Positions 5,918 through 10,079 of a DNA stretch of 10,079 bases are shown one piece after another; the first letter of the stretch is position 1, and the number at the start of each line of letters is the position of its first letter. The notes beneath the pieces are model-generated. The model worked only from the letters and a program-made list of their open reading frames with translations. It was not told the origin of the DNA and did no database searches. The DNA is from JADDRA01 sp051005375 (lineage in GTDB: Bacteria > Actinomycetota > Acidimicrobiia > Acidimicrobiales > CADCSY01): the NCBI GenBank assembly GCA_051005375.1, contig JBPCJK010000129.1, forward strand, positions 1 to 10,079. The letters run 5' to 3'. The translations under genes and the position numbers were made by a program.

Positions 5918-6202
5918 GTGCCAGACTCGCTGAGCAACACCGAGGTCCAACAGCGCTTCGACGGACTCGAAGGTTGGTCGATGGTAGAGGGCAAGCTGCA
6001 CAAGGAGCTGGTCTTCGACGACTTCAGCGCCGCCTTCGGGTTCATGACCCGCCTCGCCCTGGTCGCCGAGAAGCTGAACCACCATCCCGACTGGTCCAAC
6101 AGCTGGAACACCGTGACCATCGACATCGTCAGCCACGCTGCCGGCGGCATCACCGCTGGGTGCTTCGAGCTGGCCGAGGCAGCCGACCGGCTCACCGCTT
6201 GA
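5918..6202 (+). CDS. Pterin-4a-carbinolamine dehydratase-like protein
   Basis: The 94-residue product matches the PCD/PhhB family in length and pattern. An N-terminal FDGLEGWSMVEGKLHKELVF strand region leads to the active-site block EKLNHHPDWSNSWNTVTI (His55, His56, Pro57, Trp59), then a second histidine in SHAAGGIT (His73). The family dehydrates 4a-hydroxytetrahydropterin, recycling the cofactor used by aromatic amino acid hydroxylases; some members have other roles. No hydroxylase gene is in the window. It starts with GTG 3 bases after sufC, with AAGGAG upstream, so it is almost surely the last gene of the sufD-Rieske-sufC transcript. Its link to Fe-S assembly is unexplained. Confidence 0.88.
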   Translation: MPDSLSNTEVQQRFDGLEGWSMVEGKLHKELVFDDFSAAFGFMTRLALVAEKLNHHPDWSNSWNTVTIDIVSHAAGGITAGCFELAEAADRLTA

Positions 6203-6216
6203 GGGCCTGGAGCGAA

Positions 6217-6259
6217 CTTGCGTAGCTCACTCGCGCTGCGCGCGACACTGCTACGCAAG
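6217..6259. terminator. Long palindrome between convergent genes, possible two-way terminator
   Basis: CTTGCGTAGC (6217-6226) pairs perfectly with GCTACGCAAG (6250-6259). After a symmetrical 4-base internal loop, TCGCG (6231-6235) pairs with CGCGA (6241-6245) around a 5-base loop. It lies between the end of the SUF operon and the end of the MOSC gene, which converge here, so it may stop transcription from both sides. There is no T-run on either strand. Confidence 0.55.
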
Positions 6260-6303
6260 AACGGCTCGCCCCGCCGACCCCTCCCGACGCCCTCGGATGG
6301 AAC

Positions 6304-6954
6304 TCAGCAGCCAGATGCGGAGCTCACCCACCGCCGCAGCCCGGCCGGGAGCTCGGGGGCACGGAGCAGGGTCGGGGCCAGCGAGGGGTCGTCGAAGGCC
6401 TGCTGCACCAAGCCGATGGTGACCCCGTGGCCGGGACGAGCCACCAGCACCACCTCGTTGCCTGCGCCCAGGTCACCCTCAGTGACGACGGCAAGGTAGG
6501 CGCCGGGGCGCCCGGCGGCGCCGAAGCGGGCCGGGAAGTGGGAGTCGCCCATGCGCAGGCCGAGCTTCCAGCACGGACTACGGGGTTGGCGCACCTCGAG
6601 GACCGTTGAGCCCACCGACCAGCGTTCGCCGACCACCGCGGCATTGAGGTCGATACCAGACAGCGTCAGGTTCTCGCCGAACGTACCGGGCGGGACTTCC
6701 TGGGCGAATTCGCCCTCCCACCACTCGTAGTCGTTGCGCCCGTAGGCGTACACCGCCTTGTCCGGTCCGCCGTGGACGGTTCGGTCGGCCTGGTCGTCGC
6801 CCTCGAGGTTCACTCCCCGAAGCGTCACCCGACCCGGCGTCGGCGCTTTCCAGATGCCGGTCTCCGCCGTACGGCCGTGGTGCTCGACCCGACGCACGCG
6901 CCCGACGTTGACCGACAGAATGCGACCGAGCACCGCCGGGCCAGCGTCGGGCAA
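6304..6954 (-). CDS. MOSC-domain protein, YiiM type
   Basis: MOSC domains are molybdenum-cofactor sulfurase C-terminal domains; standalone bacterial members such as YiiM reduce N-hydroxylated compounds using a cysteine-bound molybdenum cofactor. The 216-residue product shows the expected blocks: VHGGPDKAVYAY (60-71), PGTFGENLTLSG (89-100) and RSPCWKLGLRMGD with the conserved Cys128. A C-terminal helical part follows the MOSC core. The TTG start at 6954 is 7 bases after the CsbD stop and has AGGAA just upstream. A GTG at 6933-6931 is an alternative but lacks a ribosome site. The two genes probably form one transcript. The substrate is not deducible. It converges on the SUF operon. Confidence 0.88.
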   Translation of the reverse strand: MPDAGPAVLGRILSVNVGRVRRVEHHGRTAETGIWKAPTPGRVTLRGVNLEGDDQADRTVHGGPDKAVYAYGRNDYEWWEGEFAQEVPPGTFGENLTLSGIDLNAAVVGERWSVGSTVLEVRQPRSPCWKLGLRMGDSHFPARFGAAGRPGAYLAVVTEGDLGAGNEVVLVARPGHGVTIGLVQQAFDDPSLAPTLLRAPELPAGLRRWVSSASGC

Positions 6955-6961
6955 CGGGTTC

Positions 6962-7195
6962 CTACTGCTGGTTGGCCCGTTGCTCGGCCTCGTGGCCGGC
7001 AGCCTCAGCTCGGGCCTTGTCCGCCTCGGCCTCCTTGGCGGCCACGTCCCGCTGGGACTCGGCCTTCTCCTGTTGCGCCTCGCCCTCGCGCTCCAACTCG
7101 TCGTTGCCGCTCACCACGCCGGCGGCCTCCTTGGCCTTGCCCTTGATCCCCTCGACCGCCCCCTTGGCGCCGCTCTCGGGTCCAGTGTCTCCCAT
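6962..7195 (-). CDS. CsbD-like small stress protein
   Basis: The 77-residue, highly charged and alanine-rich product begins MGDTGPESGAKGAVEGIKGKAKEAAGVV. This is the CsbD pattern, in which GxxKGxxxxxKGKxKEAxG is diagnostic, and NDELEREGEAQQEKAE continues it. Family members are abundant, flexible proteins induced by general stress in several bacteria; the molecular function is unknown. I chose the ATG at 7195-7193 because GGAGGAGAG lies directly upstream on the - strand; an upstream in-frame extension to 7270 lacks the family's features. It is the first gene of a likely two-gene transcript with the MOSC gene. There is no membrane segment. Confidence 0.85.
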   Translation of the reverse strand: MGDTGPESGAKGAVEGIKGKAKEAAGVVSGNDELEREGEAQQEKAESQRDVAAKEAEADKARAEAAGHEAEQRANQQ

Positions 7196-7369
7196 GTCGT
7201 CTCTCCTCCGTCGTGAAGCGTGGTCGAAACTACAACGCAGGCAATTGTGTCCGGTTTCACGTGCAACCAACCGTCGCGACGGCCATCACGATCCGGCCGC
7301 AAGAGCCCTTGTGCCCATGGCCCCAGCGCCGTGCCAGCAACGGCCGCCGACCAAGCAGGCCCTTCGGTT
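7196..7369. other. Upstream region of the CsbD-like gene
   Basis: This region holds the ribosome site of the CsbD-like gene (GGAGGAGAG, just above 7200, - strand) and presumably its promoter. I find no hexamer pair good enough to call one. No protein-like frame or repeat is evident. The left transposase remnant ends at 7370. Confidence 0.4.
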
Positions 7370-7501
7370 TCAGCGGGGTGTGATGGTGGCGAGTAGGTCC
7401 CAGTTGGGCTTGCCGGCGTAGAGCAGGGCCCGGATGCGATAGTTGCGGAACTGAGGTGAACTCGAAGAGCCGTTTTGGTGAGGTTGCGTCGTCTCAACGC
7501 G
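7370..7501 (-). pseudogene. Transposase C-terminal remnant, probably ISL3-like
   Basis: On the - strand the frame from 7501 to the TGA at 7372-7370 reads PQFRNYRIRALLYAGKPNWD and then LLATITPR before the stop. This resembles the C-terminal end of ISL3-type (IS204/IS1001/IS1096/IS1165) transposases of actinobacteria, where YR-(I/L)-RALLYAGKPNW recurs. The frame is cut by a stop (7504-7502) just upstream and has no start codon, so only about 43 codons remain and the catalytic DDE domain is gone. Family assignment is from memory of the motif and is moderate. It points away from the TetR/monooxygenase pair. Confidence 0.45.
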
Positions 7502-7554
7502 TCAGCGCCGAGATGATGCCACGGGCGGCGCTCCTCCGGTCCCTCGGCTGCGCG

Positions 7555-8235
7555 TCAGCTTGAGATGCGGGCTTCGATGCCGTCGAGGAGGAAGTCGAGG
7601 CCGGTCCGGAAGGTTTGGTTGGCGTCTAGGTGGGCGCCATCGCGTACGACCGAGGCGAGCGCGGGGAATCGGCCAGTGGCGAAGGTCTGCTCTAGATAAG
7701 GCCCGAAGGCGGCCTGCCACTGCGTCTTGTCCATCCCGGTGGCCCGCTCGGCGCGCCGCTCGGTGATCTCCCGGCGCAACGCGCCGATCACGTACGCATC
7801 GACCGCGTCGACCACCGGCATGACGGTGTCCACGTCGACGCCGCCCATTGCGGCCACCACAGCCTCCCCCCTGGCTAGCGCGTGCGGCCCGAGCGAGGGT
7901 CGCCCACCGATCAGGTCGGCGAGCCATTCGTGCCGGTGAGCAGCCTGCCGGGTGGTATCGGCGAGGGAGCGCAGCATCTCTCGCCAACCGTCTCCGGCCG
8001 GCTGGATCTCGGCGTAGACCGCATCGATCATCAAGTCGAACAACTCCTCCTTGGTGGCGATGTAGCCGTACAGCCGCATCGGCCCAACGTCGAGCGTGGC
8101 GGCGACCTTGCGTAGCGACACCGCCTCCAGGCCGTCCGCGTCGGCCAGCCGGATCGCCGCTCGTACGATTCGCTCCCGGCTTAGTGGGGCCAGCGCCGGT
8201 CGATCCGGCGGCTCTGGCCTCTCCCACACCAACAT
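7555..8235 (-). CDS. TetR-family transcriptional repressor
   Basis: This is a 226-residue regulator with an N-terminal helix-turn-helix. SRERIVRAAIRLADADGLEA (19-38) is helix 1, and SLRKVAATLDVGPMRLYGYI (40-59) holds the recognition helix, followed by ATKEELFDLM. The N-terminal WERPEPPDRPALAPLSRE and the later layout fit the group with a TetR_C_1 ligand-binding domain, which includes TetR itself and many drug-responsive relatives. Such proteins are dimers that leave DNA when a small molecule binds. It is divergent from a Tet(X)-like monooxygenase, 67 bp apart, so it probably controls that gene and its own. The ATG at 8235 has no good ribosome site; TTG (8232) and GTG (8229) are possible alternatives. 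The ligand cannot be told from sequence. Confidence 0.92.
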   Translation of the reverse strand: MLVWERPEPPDRPALAPLSRERIVRAAIRLADADGLEAVSLRKVAATLDVGPMRLYGYIATKEELFDLMIDAVYAEIQPAGDGWREMLRSLADTTRQAAHRHEWLADLIGGRPSLGPHALARGEAVVAAMGGVDVDTVMPVVDAVDAYVIGALRREITERRAERATGMDKTQWQAAFGPYLEQTFATGRFPALASVVRDGAHLDANQTFRTGLDFLLDGIEARISS

Positions 8236-8302
8236 GCTGCCGACAATACATCGCCTTGAGACGATACGCTGTATTTACTGATACGGTGAATCGGAGGCAG
8301 CC
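8236..8302. promoter_or_regulatory. Shared control region with candidate TetR operators
   Basis: This 67-bp spacer must hold both promoters. AATACA (8245-8250) and TGTATT (8270-8275) form an inverted repeat. Nearer the centre, ATCG (8250-8253) and CGAT (8262-8265) form a second one. GATACG occurs twice, at 8263-8268 and 8280-8285, in near-identical 9-base contexts 17 bases apart. TTGAGA (8256-8261) could be a -35 box for the monooxygenase. GGAGG before ATG 8303 is its ribosome site. The symmetry suits TetR binding, but the exact operator is a guess. Confidence 0.45.
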
Positions 8303-9418
8303 ATGACCATCGCGATCGTCGGAGCCGGCTTGGGCGGCCTGGTCCTTGCCCGTGTGCTGAACGTGAATGGCATCGACGCTGTCGTGTACGAACGTGAATC
8401 GTCGCGCAGCGCGCGCGGTCAGGGTGGCATGCTCGATCTGCACCCCGGGACCGGGCAGCGGGCGATGCGTGAGGCTGGCCTGATCGATCAGTTCCACGCG
8501 ATTGCTCGTCGCGAAGGTCAGGACATGCGTCTTCTCGAGCCGGACGGCACCCTGCTGCTCCAGGAGGATACGCCCGACGACGCCGCGCTTGAGCGACCTG
8601 AGGTCGACCGTGCCGATCTGCGCGACCTGCTGGTGGATTCTCTCCCCGAACACGCGGTGCGCTGGGGGCACGCGTTCGAATCCGCCGACATTGGCCTGCT
8701 GCACTTCGCCGACGGCAGTAGTGCGACGTATGACCTGCTGGTCGGCGCGGACGGCGCGGACTCTCGGGTCCGCGCGCTACTCACCGACGCCCGCCCGGCG
8801 CACACCGGCCAGAATGTCGTCGAGCTCGGAATTTCCGACATCGACCGCACCCATCCCGATCTCGCGGCGATGGTTGGGCGCGGCAACTACTGGGTGCTCG
8901 GCAACGGACAATCCCTTTCGGCGCAAAGGAACGGCGACGGCCGCGTACGCATCTACCTCAGCTTCTACAACACCGCCGAGGATTGGTTCGCCACCGGCGG
9001 GATCCCGTTCGACGACCCAGCCGCGGCCCGGGTGAGGCTGATCGACCTGTTCATCGGTTGGGACTCACGCTTCACCGCACTGATCGCAGCCTGCGACGAC
9101 ACGATCCTGCCACGGTCGATCACCACTCTCCCGGTCGGCCTGACCTGGCCGTCGACGCCAGGCGTCACGCTGCTCGGCGATGCCGCGCATCTGATGCCGC
9201 CGGTGGGGCAGGGCGCCAACATGGCGATGCTCGACGGCGCCCTGCTCGGCCTCGCGCTGGCCGCGCACCCGGACGACTTTCCCGCCGCCGTCAAAGAATA
9301 CGAACGCGAGATGTTCGAACGCACCAGCGATGCCGCCCGGCGGTCCGCACACATGCAGGAAATCCTGACATCGCCGAACGCCAGCCAGACAATGCTTGCG
9401 TTCTTCCGTCCGGGCTGA
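8303..9418 (+). CDS. Tet(X)-like FAD-dependent monooxygenase
   Basis: This is a 371-residue soluble flavoprotein hydroxylase of the PHBH/Tet(X) group, which uses NAD(P)H and O2 to hydroxylate an aromatic or polyketide substrate. The motifs are complete: GAGLGG at 7-12 with Glu30 for FAD ribose binding, VGADGADSRVR from 147 (DG motif), and LLGDAAHLMPPVGQGANMAM from 290 (GD motif). Similarity to Tet(X) by eye extends beyond the cofactor motifs: GGMLDLHPGTGQRAMREAGL, RADLRDLLVDSL, WDSRFTALI and EYEREMFE each have close counterparts in Tet(X), at similar positions and length. Tet(X) inactivates tetracyclines; relatives act on rifamycins or on biosynthetic intermediates, so the substrate is open. 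It starts at ATG after GGAGG, is divergent from a TetR-family gene and appears intact. The next bases after the stop belong to a transposase remnant. Confidence 0.88.
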   Translation: MTIAIVGAGLGGLVLARVLNVNGIDAVVYERESSRSARGQGGMLDLHPGTGQRAMREAGLIDQFHAIARREGQDMRLLEPDGTLLLQEDTPDDAALERPEVDRADLRDLLVDSLPEHAVRWGHAFESADIGLLHFADGSSATYDLLVGADGADSRVRALLTDARPAHTGQNVVELGISDIDRTHPDLAAMVGRGNYWVLGNGQSLSAQRNGDGRVRIYLSFYNTAEDWFATGGIPFDDPAAARVRLIDLFIGWDSRFTALIAACDDTILPRSITTLPVGLTWPSTPGVTLLGDAAHLMPPVGQGANMAMLDGALLGLALAAHPDDFPAAVKEYEREMFERTSDAARRSAHMQEILTSPNASQTMLAFFRPG

Positions 9419-9420
9419 AG

Positions 9421-9549
9421 GTAACCGAATACGACCAAGCAACCGGCCGCCTCGAACACCCCCGCGGTTCCACCCTCGGGTTCCGCAACCTCACCAACGC
9501 CATCGCCAGATCCCTCCTGGAGACCGGCGGCTACAGACCCCCAACTACA
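9421..9549 (+). pseudogene. ISL3-like transposase C-terminal remnant
   Basis: The + frame reads TGRLEHPRGSTLGFRNLTNA and then IARSLLETGGYRP. The pattern RLEHLRG-(S/T)-ALGFRNLTNYIARSLLE-(T/A)-GGFRP is characteristic of the C-terminal end of ISL3-family transposases in actinobacteria. Only about 43 codons remain, there is no start, and the fragment begins directly after the monooxygenase stop codon. The frame runs open to 9579, but the transposase likeness fades after about 9540. It points outward, opposite to the left remnant, so the two mark the edges of the TetR/monooxygenase segment. Confidence 0.55.
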
Positions 9550-9581
9550 CCCTGGATCGTGAAGAGCCCCTTCAGATGAGT
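9546..9581 (-). pseudogene. Scrap of a LuxR-type helix-turn-helix coding sequence
   Basis: On the - strand, THLKGLFTIQGV can be read here. It resembles the recognition-helix end of LuxR-family domains (HLK-x-(I/L/V)-F-x-K-x-GV). The bases at 9559-9579 match 9950-9970, inside the intact LuxR domain to the right, at 19 of 21 positions (shared CCCCTTCAGATGA). The reading continues into a stop soon after and has no upstream LuxR-like sequence, so it is a fragment of some regulator gene. Confidence 0.4.
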
Positions 9582-9894
9582 ACGGCGATGACGGTGCCCA
9601 GCGTCGCCGCCATGGTGAGGGCGGGCTGCTCGGCCCTGCCGTGTCCCCGGCGTACGACAACGATGGGCTGATCTAGGCGTACCTGACCACGGCCGTGAGG
9701 ATGCAGCCCTCGACCACCCCCAGGCGATCGCTGCTCGTCCGTAGTGGGCAACTTCGCACCGGCCCTCCCAGCAGAGTCCGGGCAAGCCGTGGCTGTGATC
9801 GACGTCGAATCCGCCCGGCGCTTGGTGAACATGCCGAGTTCCGGGCATCGGCATGAGGACGTCTTTCCGGCCAGAAGGGCCCACCTCGGCGACC
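9582..9894. other. About 310 bp with no recognisable gene
   Basis: Several frames are open on both strands, but none gives a protein I recognise and none has a convincing start with a ribosome site. On the - strand the string GTTCACCAAG occurs near 9819-9830, echoing the LuxR domain codons for FTK at the right edge, which may be chance. The stretch looks like decayed coding sequence between two regulator fragments. Confidence 0.4.
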
Positions 9895-10079
9895 TCAGCT
9901 GCCGCCAGACATTGCGAGCAGCTCGCGACGACTCGACGTAAGGGTCTTGGTGAACACCCCCTTCAGATGATCCTGAACAGTGAGCTCGCTGATCGACATC
10001 AACCGCGCCACGGTGCGGGTGTCAGACCCGTCGGCGAGGTGCCGCAATACCTCGGCCTCGCGGCCCGTCAGCCCATGGG
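9895..10079 (-). CDS. LuxR-family regulator, C-terminal DNA-binding domain only
   Basis: The window cuts this gene at the right edge; 60 codons and the TGA (9897-9895) are present. They encode GLTGREAEVLRHLADGSDTR followed by TVARLMSISELTVQDHLKGV and FTKTLTSSRRELLA. This is a full LuxR/FixJ helix-turn-helix: the LT-x-RE-x-EVL-x-x-L-A-x-G opening, the second helix, and the recognition helix (LTVQDHLKGVF). Such regulators act as dimers, with an N-terminal sensor, receiver or ATPase domain that here lies beyond the window. Therefore the input signal, and whether the regulator has any link to the monooxygenase cassette, cannot be judged. Its 3' end carries the sequence duplicated at 9559-9579. 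Confidence 0.88.
   Translation of the reverse strand, partial: HGLTGREAEVLRHLADGSDTRTVARLMSISELTVQDHLKGVFTKTLTSSRRELLAMSGGS

Noticed and set aside
7111..7497. 128-codon - strand frame upstream of the CsbD-like gene
   Set aside because: It is out of frame with both the CsbD-like gene and the transposase remnant and has no recognisable motif.
7555..9418. Firm call of a tetracycline resistance determinant
   Set aside because: The repressor is only family-level and Tet(X)-like enzymes use varied substrates; the sequence cannot fix the drug.
8965..9660. 231-codon - strand frame across the 3' end of the monooxygenase
   Set aside because: It is antisense to conserved monooxygenase motifs and resembles no known protein.
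9531..9884. 117-codon - strand frame as a complete gene
   Set aside because: Only its last few residues resemble anything (a LuxR helix). The rest is unrecognisable and there is no ribosome site, so it is treated as decayed sequence.

Overview
The window is GC-rich DNA with actinobacterial gene content and order, and it uses GTG and TTG starts. I read it as Actinomycetota. An Acidimicrobiia-like lineage is my inference, from the style of the small four-cysteine protein and the form of the SUF cluster. No rRNA, tRNA or CRISPR array is visible.

Left part (1-6202): an iron-sulfur cluster assembly (SUF) locus on the + strand, divergent from the start of a prolyl oligopeptidase-family gene (1-109, - strand). 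The order is sufB (189-1586), a 425-bp gap packed with repeats and hairpins, a small four-cysteine protein of unknown function (2012-2383), a four-helix membrane protein with a repetitive tail (2474-3460), sufD (best read from a CTG start at 3512 to 4852), a Rieske ferredoxin (4845-5168), sufC (5168-5914) and a pterin-4a-carbinolamine dehydratase-like gene (5918-6202). The last four are tightly packed or overlap. SufB, SufC and SufD form the scaffold and ATPase complex that builds Fe-S clusters. The Rieske protein is itself an Fe-S protein and sits between sufD and sufC. No cysteine desulfurase (sufS) or sufU follows in this window.

Middle part (6203-7195): a long palindrome separates the SUF operon from two convergent - strand genes. 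These are a CsbD-like small stress protein (7195-6962) and, 7 bases downstream, a MOSC-domain protein of the YiiM type (6954-6304).

Right part (7370-10079): an accessory-looking region. A TetR-family repressor (8235-7555, -) is divergent from a Tet(X)-like FAD monooxygenase (8303-9418, +), with a 67-bp shared control region. The pair is bordered by two short, start-less reading frames that resemble the C-termini of ISL3-like transposases (7370-7501, - and 9421-9549, +), both pointing outward. Beyond the right one lie a degenerate scrap of a LuxR helix-turn-helix, about 310 bp with no recognisable gene, and the C-terminal LuxR DNA-binding domain of a regulator that runs in from the right edge (9895-10079, -).

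Most worth a second look: the TetR/Tet(X)-like pair between transposase remnants as a candidate drug-modifying cassette; the split SUF operon with its unknown four-cysteine protein and structured gap; and the sufD leader, with a CTG start, a hairpin, and a 9-base motif shared with the sufB leader at the same distance from the start codon.
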